64,000 bases of DNA from Copromyces sp. CBS 386.78. Its lineage: Eukaryota; Ascomycota; Sordariomycetes; Sordariales; Sordariaceae. Position numbers and translations under genes: made by a program. Below are positions 32,932 to 46,716 of the stretch, in pieces. The notes under the pieces are model-generated. The model was not told the DNA's origin. It saw nothing but the letters and a program-made list of their open reading frames with translations, and ran no database searches. The stretch spans positions 124,001 through 188,000 of the forward strand of contig MU839139.1 in the NCBI GenBank assembly GCA_030685235.1, written 5' to 3'. Numbering within the stretch: position 1 is the stretch's first letter; each line of letters begins with the position of its first letter.

Positions 32932-34862
32932 TCAAAGATCATGCACCTTTGGTTGGTACTTGTCCCTCAACTTCTCTACCACCTCGGCGTAAAACAATTT
33001 CCTGAAATGCTCATCATCTAACCCCTTCTCACTGTTGTATGTTTCAAGGCACCATTGCACGACATCCTTATAGTCAGCCCCGGCCGCTTCTTGATTTTCG
33101 TCCGCGAGTCCTTTTGCATTTCGTACGAGCCGTTGGTGTATGCTGTCTGGCATGACGGCTGCGCCAGGTGGAATGGGAACCTGGTGAGCCTTCAAGTCAA
33201 TCCCTGTTTCTATAGGGGATATCCGGTCATCTTTTAGCATGAGCTGGCAGAGCAAAAGACCTAGGTAAAAGGTGGTGGGATAAAGGGGGCTGGGAGTAAG
33301 CGTAGGGTTGCCGGTGCCGTCGTGATGCATCATTTTGGCCACATGTGCTTCCGAAGAAGTGGCGGAACTATGAACTGGCTTCGAGATGAATGCTCGTAGT
33401 TTGAACCTTTCAGAGGCCGTACTGCCTTTGTCCACCAAGAATACGATATCGTCAAGCGTGAGAGGCTTGGACAGCCAAGGCGTGCTGTCCATGTGAAGAA
33501 CGCTGGCGGAGATGGCAACTGCCATTCGTATTTTGTCGGCGAAACTCGGCTTCGGAACTCTATATCTTCCCTGCTGGTCACTGTCAAGTATTTGCCGAAG
33601 GGTGAAGGTGGTTCGGAAGTCGAGAGCCTCGGCAAGGGATTGCTGTTGGGTCTTGAGATTACTGTCATTCTGCTCTCGTGGTGGGTAGAGGGCAAATTTG
33701 CGGCCTTGACCTATAGCCACGATGCAACCATGACAGTGGTCCTGGTCGGATGGCGATGCTTGTTTCTTCCCTTTGTTGCCGAGGGTGATCTCGCAAATAT
33801 TCACCAGCTTTGTGGGCTCTAGACTGGTGAAACTCGAGATACTAGTCTTCGCAAGGGTCGCCACTGATGTGGAGGACCCTGTAGAGAAGGCCACCTTTTT
33901 GCTAGGTTTGGTGGATTTCTCTAGCAGATAAGCTGGAAGTTTCGTGAGCGGACCTTTGAACTTGAACTTTCCTGAGCTGGTTGGCCTGGGACCTTCCCCG
34001 GTACTACAGATGGGACCCACGGGCCCACCAGACATGTATGATGGAAGGGACGTTGTCGAACCTGCCGGCGGAGGATGTAGCGGGTCACGATGAGGGTGTT
34101 GACTCATCAATATGGCAGCCGGCAAGCTCACGCGACCCGTAAACCTGACTTTCCCCGAGCTTGGTGAAGGTTGTTGGCTGTTGGACAAGGCCGAAGAAAG
34201 GTTTGGAAGAGATGTTGTCGAGTTGGATGGACATGTAGGCGATAAGAGAGGAGGAGATGAAGGGCCAAAGTTGCAGCATTGTACCCGAAAAGCGACCCAA
34301 CGGCGTTGTAAGCGCAAGGAACCGTCGGCGACAGTTTGGCCAAGACTAACGGAGTTCAACACGAGGTGAAAGTCGATCTTGCCTCTGGCGACTTCCTCTT
34401 CTGACTCCGACCCTTTGGCGAACCACAAGTCCTTCCGGGACACGAGTTCTAGGTAAACATCGTGTGGCCTTGGACAAGCACAGCCAGACGAAGCATCACC
34501 GAGAGCCATGAAAAGACTCTTGAGTAGGTCGCGCAGAAGACTGGTGGCGTGGTCCTTTGAGCGGAGCGTTCTTGGAATCTTCTGCTCGACGGCAGTGTCG
34601 GTAAGGCCTTCGAGAAAAGTGTTGCTTTGTTGCAGCCGCTTTATGATGACATCATACGACTTCTTTCTCAAGCTAAAGCCAGTTCTGGCCGCCCATGCTT
34701 TAAGAATTGACCTCTTGTCTTGGTAAAAGTATTTTTGTGGCTAGATGTAACAGATGGTTAGGCAACAGTTACGCCCAAAACAACAATCAGTCTTTGAAGG
34801 GGGGTCCTCTTAATATCACGTACCTGATCGTATGTTGGATCAAGGCCATTACCGGGATTCTA
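32932..34862 (-). pseudogene. 3' part of split DUF7580-type gene
   Basis: This is the larger half of a gene whose 5' part lies at 51899-52295. Reading on the minus strand: a short exon remnant 34855-34824, an intron 34741-34823 (83 bp, GTACGT..TCTAG, phase 0), then one long exon 34740-32932 (602 codons and stop). The exon opens with PQKYFYQDKRSILKAW, continues through a Ser/Pro-rich middle and a conserved C-terminal region ending with DVVQWCLETYNSE and a final helix, as in the fungal DUF7580 domain. The apparent start of the long frame is a TTG inside the exon, not a real start. Nothing but the transposon break and two stops at the junction damages the gene; this half has no internal stops and no RIP look, so the break is recent or the half may still be transcribed. 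Function of DUF7580 proteins is unknown. Confidence 0.82.
34856..34862. repeat. Left copy of candidate target-site duplication (GATTCTA)
   Basis: Matches the right copy GATCCTA at 51899-51905 in 6 of 7 bases; the difference is C to T. Removing the insertion with one copy restores the exon frame exactly. Confidence 0.65.
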
Positions 34863-35460
34863 AGGAAGTTTTTAACAGTTATATATAGACAACTAAGCCA
34901 CAACGCCTTTAACTACTGCACAATAGTCCCAATTATTAGTCTCTATAACAATTAAATATTATTAACGGTTAAAAGCGTTATTAACGCCTAGGGCAGAAAC
35001 TAATACAAACTAGTATAGACTAATATAAACTAATATAGGATTAAGGGATTCTAACCAACTAGAATACAATAAAGTACCGAAATCTCTTTATTAGGCTATA
35101 AAAGAGCTCAATATTAGCCAGCGCACAAGCCTCACAACCGTCGCCAAAATTAATTCAGCCAATTACGTACGTAAAAAAATATTACGAATAAAATACGTAA
35201 AGGGAGAATAATTATAATACTTTATAAATTAATAATTTATATTGTCTAATTATTACTATACATTCAATATAGTATTTACGATTATAAGGGGGATAGCTAG
35301 GCTAAGTATAATATTTAGTAGTATTATAACTAAAATAGGGCATATAATATATATAGTATAGGGAGATAGTAATTTTTTTTTTCGTAGGGGAGGGTATTAA
35401 TATCGGACATCTTAATTAATAAGATAATTATCTAAATATAAATTAGACTAAATGCACGTT

Positions 35461-36740
35461 TTAAGCATCGCTATCGAAAGGGCGCTTCGGGTTCCTCTTT
35501 CTAATACTTTTATATAGAATATCCGATATTTTAACAATAAGGTTCTTACCCTTACTCTTACCCTTATCCTTATCTTTATCCTTATTTTTAGCCTCTTTAT
35601 TAGCAGTCTTCTTCTTTTTAACAACCGTCTTTTCGGCCTTTACAATAGCTGCCTTCTCCTTAATAATTTTATAGTTTACAATACTAGGGAGAATAGGCAT
35701 ATAATTAAAGTATAACGGCTTCTTCTTAGGGGTTATCGTATAGGATATAGAAGTGTTAGGAGTATTATACGTATCGCTAATATCTTCGTCCTCATTTACT
35801 AAAGTAAATATTAGGCGTCGTATTCTAAATATATTAATAATAGTAAGTACAATAGTTTTATCGGGCCGAAACGAGCCTAAACTTAAAATAATCTATTTAC
35901 TATTAGATTTAATTAATAAAAGGCCTAGAAATTGAATATTTGAACGTATAATTAGCGGATCTTCTATAGTAATATAAATAATACTTCTTACGAAGCTTCC
36001 GGCAATCGGACTATTTTTAACGGCACTAATTATATTTATACCCAATATTCCTCTAGCTAAATTAGACTTAATACGGATAATATCTAATACATTAAGCTTA
36101 CAACCAATCCATACCTTTAATTATATTAAAGATTGGAAGTCAATCTTTCACTCGGCTAATAGGAATAATAATTATATTAATTAGGCCTTCCTATTACTAA
36201 GTATAATATCTTTCTTTAGCAGGCCGAATAGTAATTAGGTAGTAGAAAGCTTATTATTTAATAAACTAAATAATAATTCTATATTTCTAATAGGTAATAC
36301 GGGTTTAACAGCTTTTATCTCATACTATTTAAATACGCATTTACTATATTCGATAACTGTATTAGGAAATAGCGACTTTAAGTCTTTACGAAAATAACAG
36401 TATATTGCGCAGTCTTTAGGAGGCGGCGGCATATAGAAATTAATTAACAATTCGATTATAGGCTCGACAATAGACTGCCGGTCGTATATCTTTTATAATA
36501 CTTATATACTCTATTCCTTTTTAGCCTTTTCGGCTTTTTCAGCCTTAGCCATCTCAGCCTTCTCGGCCTTCTCTTACTCCTTAAGCCGCTTCTTCTCGTC
36601 CTTCGCTTATTCTTTAAGCCTTTTCTTCTCGTCCTTCTTCGCTTACTTTTCTTACTTATATTATACTTTAACTTTTTTATTCTTCTTCTAATTACGTAGA
36701 ACTTCGATTTTCTCGTCTTCGGCCTCCTCGAGAACTATAT
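35461..36740 (-). pseudogene. RIP-damaged lysine-rich coding relic
   Basis: Minus-strand reading from about 36720 to the TAA at 35461 stays open over long stretches with only scattered stops. The upstream end is a Glu/Lys/Ala repeat (EKAEKA-like, 36520-36720); the middle is an ordinary mixed-composition domain; the last 79 residues (ATG at 35700) are a basic tail with KDKDKDKGKSKGK. No family recognised. It probably encoded an accessory protein of the ~13-kb transposon. Confidence 0.4.
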
Positions 36741-36742
36741 TA

Positions 36743-36822
36743 ATGAGAAAGTCTTTTCGCACGGTCACGAATGTCTATTTGAACGGTGATCCACTTTTTC
36801 CCTCACATATATCCCTAACCCT
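36743..36822 (+). repeat. Left terminal inverted repeat of the 3,965-bp element
   Basis: 80-bp arm, 77/80 identical to the reverse complement of 40628-40707. Confidence 0.88.
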
Positions 36823-39530
36823 CGCGCGGCCACAGATGTCACATATATTCTTTCGAAAATTTCGCCCAGAAATCTGGGCAATACCATTCTTTCACGAAAT
36901 ATCATGCCCAATACCAAGCCCAGATCTGCACCCAAATCTACACCCAGATTGGCCACTTTATAATATACTTTATAGTATACTTTATAGGGTATTAGCGGCA
37001 CGGTCGCACACTATTCAATTGAGCGATTGCTTAATTGAGCGATTAATCGCACTCAATCTACATTAATCTATATATTAATAATCTATTTAGTTTCTATCAT
37101 AAAATCGAATAATCTAACTACTAGTAAATACTCTAGAATCCTAGCGAATACTCTAAAGTACTAGATTACTAACCTTATATACTAGCGATCCGTATACTAC
37201 GCTATTAAGTACTAATTAGGGTATTAATTAGCGTACCTCCCCTACCCCATATAGCGTTACCTCCTTTCTCCCCTCCTCCCCTACCTCTCTATATATCTCC
37301 TCTTCTAATATTACTACGAGGGCGGCTTTATCCCCTCATTTATATACTAACTAGACTACGGCAATTAACTTTATTCGCTTATTCAAAATCTACGCCCTCT
37401 TATATAAATATATTTCGCTAAATAAATAGCGCTATTTATATTAAGGTAGTAGGGTTTCGGCCTACCTTAGGCTAGCGGCCGCGGCTAGACTAAAGGCGAA
37501 GGCGTCTTCGAGGTCGTAATACCGGTTATAATACCGGTTATAATACTGCTTGGAATTGTACTAGCGTAGTTGAAGGAGGGGGAACTTAAATATTAATTAG
37601 CGCGGTCAATTAAGGAACGCGAATATTAGTAGTAAATAGTACGCTATTTTGAAAGCGGCTACAAAGGCTTTAAATACGGTTAAAGTCTTAGTAAATAAAA
37701 TAATTATCTTCGTCGCTAATATTTTTCGAGAACTACTAATATAAATAAAAATTTAATTTAATTAATTTTAATACTTCTTATAAAGGAATTATTACGGCGA
37801 ATAATAAATATAAATATAGTAAATTATATTATTTAATAAATTTACCCGTATATAGCTCTAACTTATCGGAATTAAGGCGACGTACCGTAAATATAATATC
37901 GAGGGCAATACAATATTAATATACTACTATATTAATAGCTCGCTAATATACTTAATTAGGTACTTCCCCTAACTACTATATATATAGATACTCGAATTTA
38001 ATACGCCTCGTTTAATATTCGATAGCTTCGTTAATAACTAGTTTTATAGTATTAAGTAATTTAAAGCTCTAAATAACTATTTGAACGATTAAATTAACGC
38101 CTATATAAATAACGATGATTAATATACTATAAAATTATATAGGAATAATATAGGGAAATATACTTATAATTATAAAGTTTTTTAAATTATAGTTAATTAA
38201 TTTAATTGGCGATATAGTACGGCAACTAAAGTTAAACTTCTCGTTAACGTAATAAATAGCCTACTATTCTTTAATAGTTATATATATAGTACTTAAATAC
38301 GTAATAATCGCCGTTTATTACGAAAAGAAGTTTTTAAATCTTTTTTAAGCGGTATTAAATTTATTTATAATCGTTACGTAGTAAGTATACTTCTAAAGAT
38401 TATAAAGTTTAGCCTGTAAATACTCTACAATATTAGGTAGAATACTTAGAAGAATACTATTATTAGCCAATTAATTTAGGTGAGTAATAATTTATTTATC
38501 CTCTTCGTTAAATTTTTATAGATTCGTAATATTATTAGGAGGTCGTAGCTAGGGCTTTTGCGCGGTTAATACTAATATTTCTTATTGTATTTGTATATTA
38601 TTTGCGTTAGTATAGGTTTAAGTAATTTAAGCGGTAGCCTTCTTATCCTATTTGCATTTAATATTTAATATTACGTTTTTATTAATATAAAAAATATATA
38701 ATTGGAGTTCTACCGTTAAATAAATTCGTTTAATAACTACCTTTATAATATTATTGTAATTTGTAATAGTAATTGTGGGGGTAGCGGCGGTAATAATTTT
38801 ATAACGAACGTTAATTTAATTTATTAGCTAATTAAACCCCTCTTATCTCTCGTTATTTACGAATCTAAATACGTAATTAAAAGTATAGCCCAATTTAATT
38901 ATATTTATAATTTAAAAGAAGGCAAGACTTTTATTATTAGTTTTATATATATTATTATAGAACTATACTTATAAATACTATTTCTAGAATTTTTTACCCT
39001 ATAGATTATTTTAGAAAAGGGTTTTAGGTTTAGTTTTAATATTATTTGCCTAATTAATTATAAAGTAGATTCCCTTTTCAGTAAGAAGTTTTATAATCTA
39101 TTAGAAGGGGTTATAATTAGCGTTAGCGAATTTTTTGAAAGTATATTAAAAATTAATTAATTATTTAGTTTTAAAATAAATATTTAGGAACTTTTTATAT
39201 AGTTTCAAAGCGATTTAGCGGTTACATATATTAGGGTAGTCGAAATATTAAGCGATAAATACTTTATATTCTACTTTAAATACCCTATAATTTAATACGT
39301 TCTAACTAGAAATATAGGTATATTTATTATAGTCCTCTTTTAACTTAAAAATCTATTTCCTCTTATTGGTTTTTAGTATTTTAAAATACCCTCCCTAAGA
39401 ATAATCTTTCTTAGTAATTAATATAGATCGAAAGTGCGTTTAGAATTTACAATAAAGGCTGTTAATATAGATAATATTATATTTCGAAGGACCGAAGTCT
39501 AGGACTTTGTTAGTAGATTGTATTTTAATA

Positions 39531-39945
39531 AGAGAAGGTCTTTTCGCACTGCCATAAAAGTCTTCCTACACTGTAGTAAAAAATGCATATGTATATAACT
39601 CCACCAAATTTAAAGTAAGAGGTGTAAGAGTGGGGTTGGAATTTTTGGTTTTTTTTACTCTATAAAACAGCATTTATAAGGATTTTTTTATCTAGCCTCT
39701 CGCGTCTTTCTAAAACAAAATATTAAAAAGAAATAAATTTTATTCAAACCTTTACCTTTTATTCTTAACTCTCTACCGAGTAACGTTGTAATCTGGTTGT
39801 AGGCACTATATTATAGAGAAAAAAATAAGAAAAATTCCAATACTATTCTTTCTTACCTAAGCCTTCAATCGGATAAGTTATACCTAGTTTCATTTTTTAC
39901 TACAGTGTAAAAAGACTTTTATAGCAGTGCGAAAAGACGTTCTCT
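39531..39945. mobile_element. 415-bp MITE-like element nested in the larger one
   Basis: Arms 39531-39585 and 39891-39945 match as inverted repeats in 51 of 55 bases. TTAATA flanks both ends (39525-39530 and 39946-39951), a good target duplication. The ends (AGAGAAGGTCTTTTCGCAC) share GTCTTTTCGCAC with the surrounding 3,965-bp element, so the two may have used related transposases. No coding capacity, hence non-autonomous. Confidence 0.82.
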
Positions 39946-40627
39946 TTAATAATACTATATCCCTCTTCTTAAACTTATTATTGAATAGTATTTTAAGCAT
40001 TACTAAATTTGTCCTATTGGGTTGTAAAGACAGGGTATTGGCGCTCCTCCTCCTCCTCGTTATTAGTTTCAATTATTAAGAGGTTATTGCTATTATTAGG
40101 ACCGTTATTATTATAGAGGTCTATAAGATCTATAATTTTTGGCTGCGTTAAAGTAGGCTCGATTAGGGGAGTTAGGGTATTATTAGGGGAAGTTGGGGTA
40201 TTGTTAAGGGGGATAGAGGGGTTATTAAGTATATTCATATCCGTACCGCTACGGTTGTATACGCTCGTCGGCTAGGTCGCTATATTGGCTATCTACGTTA
40301 TAATTAGTTAGGGAAATATATAGAAAAGATGACGGATTATTTCCTACCGTTAATAGATATTAGCGCTTTATTTACTTGGGGATATTTGGTAATATGCGAT
40401 ATAGTAGATTAATTTCGTAGATAGGGGGGGGGGTAATAATATAAGAGGTTTGGTAGAGGAAGTGATATAACGATACGTGTTAGAAATTCGCTAAGTCTAG
40501 TCTGGATTACTAGGTAGTGCAATACGAAATCTAGTACGTGCAAGGGTTTGAACGTATAATAGGCTATAATCTAGGGGCTTGGCAGTCGCGGTACGAGCGA
40601 AACTGGTGTTGGCGGGGAGGGGACGGC

Positions 40628-40707
40628 AGGGTTAGGGATATGTGTGAGGGAAAAAGTGGATTACCGTTTAAATAGACATTCGTGACCGTGCGAAAAGACT
40701 TTCTCAT
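40628..40707 (-). repeat. Right terminal inverted repeat of the 3,965-bp element
   Basis: Mirror of 36743-36822; differences are two G/A and one T/C change. Confidence 0.88.
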
Positions 40708-41899
40708 ATTAATATCCGGCGAATTTTACAAATCGACTATAAATCCTTCATCTTCGTATTAATATTATATTTCAAATAACGGGGAATTTTTATTAGAAGG
40801 AGCCTTAGACGAACCGTAATTAGAGATTTTATCAGAGGAGATTATTTACAATTTCGAATAATATTAATACTTAATAGAAATAAATAAGTATTTTTTAATA
40901 TATATATAATAATTTACGTACTTACTTCTTTAAATATATTAATTAGGGGCGCCGTTTACTCTTTAGACGTATTATATATCTTTTTCTTAATTTTTATACG
41001 CTTACGCCAATTTATAAACTCGAATAACTTCTATAATAGCAACTCGGTCGCCTTTAGTCCGATAGATCTAAACGATAAAAGCGATCTAAGTTATACAAAT
41101 TTATCGTTATTTTAATCTATTTATATTATTTCGTCGTCGCCCCCTATATATATTAAATATTCATTTTCGTATTCTTCGATTACTGAATAGCTTATACTCT
41201 TACAATGGGATAATACGCAATATTTCAATTACCTACGGCCCGTTAGATTATTAGGGATATAAGAAATATTACGTTTAAATATATCGCAAGGACGTTATAT
41301 AATAAACCTTAGGCTTAGATTCGGAGCGGGTAATTAAAAACTATATTATATAGCCGGTATAATAGTACTTAGAGTATAGGGAAGCGCGTTTATCAGATTA
41401 ACAATATTTATATCGGTAGTAATAAATAGCCGGTAACTTAAGGGTAAAAGGGGTAGCTAGCGGAATACTATATTTCGGCGGGCCGAATCTATAATAGAAC
41501 AATACTTATAGGTTTTAATAACCTTATTTTTACCGAATTTCTTCCTAAAATTAAATAAATCGCTATCGATTAACCGGGTAAATTCGTCGATCGGTATAGT
41601 ACTATACAACTCATTTAATCTATTACAACCAAATTTATATTTATAAAGAAGGTCGCCTTCAATTATTAAATCGTTTTAGAATTAGTAATTTCTAACGATA
41701 ATCTCTACATATACAATCTCGAATACAACCTATATTAAGCGTATAAAAACCTTTTAATAATAATAGTACGTAAATAATATTTTATTATATATTATAATTA
41801 TAACGTCGAAGAAGTTCTTTATCTAAAGTTATACTTATACTAGAGATAATGTATTAAATTAGGCTCTAAATTAGTAATTAATAATTTCTCTCTCTTTAT

Positions 41900-42930
41900 C
41901 TAATAAATTAAATATAATAGGGCGGAAATTATTACCCTTTTCTATAATTTCCGCCGTAATCCCGAAAAAGTATTCGGATTTATCGAATTATCGTATTAAG
42001 AAAAATTCAGCGCATACAATTATACCTATAACGGTTATATATTTCAAATTACAATACGCCGATATATACCTTCCCCTTAAAATAATATAAATCTAATCTA
42101 AGACCTCTTTAAAGTTAAAACCTATACCTTCTAAACCTAAATCGATTTCGTATCCGATAAATATATTAAATATATATACGAATTCGTTTATTCGAACGTT
42201 TAAATCGATAATACTATAATATTTATCCTATAACTTCTATAATAATAGCGCTAAATCCTTAAAAACCCGTTTAATAGCGTTCTCTAAACCTTAAAATACG
42301 CCCAAGATATTAAACTTAGGAAATCTACTTTATAAGACCGTCTATTGTAAATTACAACTAAGGATTACTTAGAAATGAAAGTACTTCTTCCATAGAATTA
42401 TAATATCCTTATTAACGAGCTTAGCGATATTTTAACTAGTAGTATCGTTATTATCGGAATCGCTATTAAAATCGCTATTAGAATTATTATTAGAATTAAT
42501 ATTAGAATTACTATTAAAATCGCTATTAGATTCGCTTAATTAAATATTTATATTATCTATATTAAATTACTATATAGCGGGCGTATAAAAATTTATACGT
42601 TTTTTCTTCTTAATTTTATCGTATTTCTTTTTAACTTTATTATATTTCTTTTTAACCTTATTGCGCTTCTTCTTCTTAATTTTTTCCTTTTCGTACGCCT
42701 CTTTAGCCTTAATTTTAGCCTTATCGTACTTATAGCCCTCATCTCTATTATTAGTACTATAAAGGGGGTTAGTATTATTATTAGGATAAATAATAGCTTT
42801 ACTATACTATACGTCTATAAAATTATTTTCGCTAGGCTAACGTCTAAAACGAATAATATCGTCTATCCAAATCTTATTAAAGGCAATTTCCTTACCTTTA
42901 CCCTTATTCTTACCGGTCGGATCTTTTTCT
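41900..42930 (-). pseudogene. RIP-damaged coding relic with Lys-rich and Ser/Asn/Asp-rich segments
   Basis: Minus-strand reading shows GKNKGKGKEIAFNKIWIDDI, then a long run of Lys-rich heptad-like sequence (about 42600-42730, KKKYNKVKKKYDKIKKKK-like), then an Asn/Ser/Asp repeat (about 42440-42540) and a further mixed domain with few stops. Codons TAA/TAG occur where CAA/CAG or TGG would be RIP targets. No family recognised; most likely a second protein of the ~13-kb transposon. Confidence 0.35.
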
Positions 42931-45900
42931 TATATACGTTATTTATAAAACTAAATATATAAAAATTCGGGGTTAGGATCGTTGAAGTATAATAAAAGTT
43001 CGCGTATATATTATACTTTACGAAATTTTAATAAATTTACTTCTAATTACTAGTAATAATATTCCTTTTCAAATATAGTAGCCTTAGACGCCTCTACGGC
43101 GCGTCTAATATTTTTATTAATATTATTTATATTGGGATTATTAGAATTCGAACTATTAGAATTTAAATTTAGGTTATTCGAATTTAAATTAAATAATTGC
43201 GTAATATATAACTTCGATTTCGCTTTTCTATATAATTTAACCGATTTTTTTTTCTTTTTAGAAGACGACGGTTAAATATTTATAAAGGTAGCGATTTATA
43301 TTATAGGAAGCGGGTTATTAATAATTGGACTAAGTTAATATATTAATTATTATAATAATTACTATAATATATCCGAATATTTATATAGTAATTGAGGCTA
43401 TTATTATAGTAGGTAGTAAGGCGATGTATATAGTGGTACGCGCGTAGTAATTTAAATCGGTTAGAAAGGGGAATATAAATATAGTACTATTTAATTATAT
43501 ATTAACGGTGAGAATTAAGGTCGCTTATAACTATAAATTTACGGTTAATATATTTATAAGGGCGGTTAGCTACCGGGACTATACGCAAATTAGGGAAGGT
43601 ATTACGGCTATAATTAATATTAATAGTATAAATATAGTACTAGTTAATTAGTAATATATCCGGGCTAATAGCCTTAGGAAATAATTAGCGGTACTTTAAA
43701 ATAATATTGAAATAGAAGTAATTAATATATTAATTGTTTATTAAGGATAGGTTACTTATATAAGGCCGGTATAAATTGAAGTAAGAATATATGCGGGGAT
43801 TATAATTATTATACTATATTAATATTTAATATTATTAAATATAGTAGTAATAATAAATATTAAAATTATTTTTTTATATATATTATTATATTAATCACTT
43901 ATAATAATACTTGTATAGGATTTAATCGCCTAAATATTATACGGTTAGGTTATTATTTAATTTATTACTTATATTAAATATTATATTAAAATAAATTCTA
44001 TATTTATTATAGCGATTTTAAAAGTATCGACTACTTTTTTACTTCGTATATAGCCGATTGTTATATTATATTTATACTATAAATTAGGGCTAGCAGGCCC
44101 TATTATATTACTAATAGAGAGTTTAATACTATACGAACTATATAATTCTTAATTAATTGTATTAACTAATTAGTCGGGCGGGATTTAAAGTTACTTATTT
44201 AGTAATATTATAGCAAACTATCATAAAATAAAATAAGTAATTAATATATATGCCGACAATAAATTTAGAATACGCTATAAATATAGTTTATAATATACTA
44301 TTGTACTAATTTTTATTTACTATTTAACTTATAGACTATTACGAATTAGAAAGGAAGCGATTCGTATTATATAATATTTTTAATCTTCTATTACGTACGC
44401 GAAATAATAGGAAGCGGTCTAATAGAAAAAGTTCGAGGAGTAAAAATTAGTATTTTTTTTTTAATTAATATCTTATATGTACCCTCTTCGAATTCTATAC
44501 GGTTTTGCCTAGTTCTCTCTAAATAAAATAATAGACTAAAAGTAGTCGCTATTATATTTACTTAATACTAGCTTTCTACCGTACTATTTATTTAAAAATT
44601 ATATTATTTACCAGTCGGTAGGATTAGGCGGTTGTCGAATAACTTTAATAATTATAATTACGAAGTTTACTTTAGCGGTATAAATTTAATAATATTAATT
44701 ATACTAACTTATTACCGTTAACTATTCTATTTCTTCCTATTATTATTACCCTATTTATATAATATAATAATATTATCGAATTCGATAACAACGCTACTAT
44801 AAATAATATAACCTAAAGGCTAGCGGGCGCCCGGCCGTTTACTATACCGAAACGTTATAAAGTTATTAAAGCTAAATTAGAAATTACGGACTACGTATAG
44901 ACGATTTTCGACGAAAAAAGGAGGGCCGTACAATAAATAATATATAATTGCGTATAGGCGAATATTACCGAGGATTATATTCGTAGAATACGAGAGATAT
45001 TGTAGTGGTTAAGCAAATATTTTTTTATTATAGATAATTCGATAAATTTCAACTAATAGCCCGTTAATAATATAAATATAGAATTATTTATATTGTTAAT
45101 TATATTATTGGTTATATTGTAAATATTACGTACAATATTAAGTAATAATATTACTAGCGAGGATATTAGGGAAAACGGCGATAAGGAGAAGGAGTAGGAG
45201 ACTATAAATGAAGAGGAATTAATAGAATTTAAAGAAAATAGATAATATAAAAAATTACTTTTATTTTTTATATTATATATTTGTTAATTATATATAAACT
45301 GCAATTAATTTTGAAAGTAAATTAAATATTGATAATTTCGATATAACCCTATTACTGTTAAGCTTTAACCGAAAGGAATTATTCTACGCTATCGACTATA
45401 GTAAGCGAAATAATAATAAGGATATTACGCCGGTAATACTATTCGAAGAAATTTTTTTAAATTTATCGGACGTAAAGCGGGAAATTAATATAATTAATAA
45501 TATTAAAAATCCTAACGTCTAAACTATATCTATCGAAATTAATAAGATTAAACGATTTATAGAACTATTAAAGTTTATTAACTTTGAAAATATTTCTATA
45601 TTTATACTATATAATTATAAGCGGGACGAATTTGTGTTGGATTTTTAAATAATATTTGGATTTTTCGCGTATTTAAACGGGATAATTAGGATAGAATATA
45701 CGGGGCTCCAAGAAATTATAAATATACTCTAATATAATAATAGGGAATATACTGATTTAAATAAGGAATTATATAATATATAAATATTACTTAACTAATT
45801 AATTATATTAAAAGATTAGGTCCGGTTATATATCCTTATATTTAATATACGAATAGTTAATATTCTATTAAACGTCGAACGTATTACTATTGCAATATTA

Positions 45901-46716
45901 TTTAAATAAAGGTTAAAAAAGATATAAGTTCGATAAGAAGTAAAGAGGGTTAAAAAGGAGGTAATAAACGATAAATTATATATAATCGACCTAGTTAATC
46001 TATTTATCGTACTATATTAATCGAATATTATCGATTTAATTTATTACGGTATAGCGTACTTTATAAACAACTTAACGGAGCTTTACGAATTATTATTATA
46101 ATCGTCGTCGATTCGTATTACGTCCGGAGAGTTCGTGTATATATAATATCCGCTATTTAAATTATTAATAATTAATAAGGATAAGCCTAGCGACCTAATA
46201 TTTCTGTTTAACTTCGTATACTTTAATTATTTATTATAAAATTACCTATATTAAAAGGTTGATTTAGATATATTAGAATTTATATATATTAAATAGGTTA
46301 TTACGGTTAGTTGTAATTTTCGCAGGAATTTCTATACCGACGGCAAAGGCGGGGTAGTACCTATAATATATAAGCTCTTTATACGGCGCGACCGTCGGAC
46401 TTCTAAACTTCGACCTATAAATATAATAAATATCTATCTATATAAATTAGACTACTAACTGGGTTAGGATAAATTTAAAATTATCGTTATAAAAGTAGAT
46501 ATTTATATTAGAAAAACGGATATCTTCTAAATTTGCAATTAAAAAATATATTGCAATTAATATTAGAACGAAATATAGGACGACCTTAACCCGCGTAAAA
46601 TATTATTTAAAATATTATACTTTAATAATTATAATATTTAACGAACCGCTACCGGAAAGTAATATAAACCCAAAATTATATATTACTTAAAATATACCTA
46701 AGAATATAAAAATCTT

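Larger units (their letters stand above)
36743..40707. mobile_element. 3,965-bp DNA transposon relic with 80-bp terminal inverted repeats
   Basis: The arms 36743-36822 and 40628-40707 match in 77 of 80 bases as inverted repeats; all three differences are transitions, as RIP would make. The ends read ATGAGAAAGTCTTTTCGCAC. ATTA flanks both sides (36739-36742 and 40708-40711), a possible 4-bp target duplication; a TTAA alignment is an alternative. The arm ends with a telomere-like CCCTAACCCT. The interior is too mutated to show a transposase. A second small element (39531-39945) is nested in it. Confidence 0.85.

Noticed and set aside
32932..34671. Intact independent gene starting at 34671
   Set aside because: The apparent start codon is TTG within a continuing frame that extends to an intron acceptor at 34741; the family's N-terminal part is found in phase on the far side of the insertion.
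40014..40238. 74-codon minus frame rich in Asn, Pro and Leu
   Set aside because: Sits in RIP-mutated DNA inside an inverted-repeat element; low complexity and no homology pattern.
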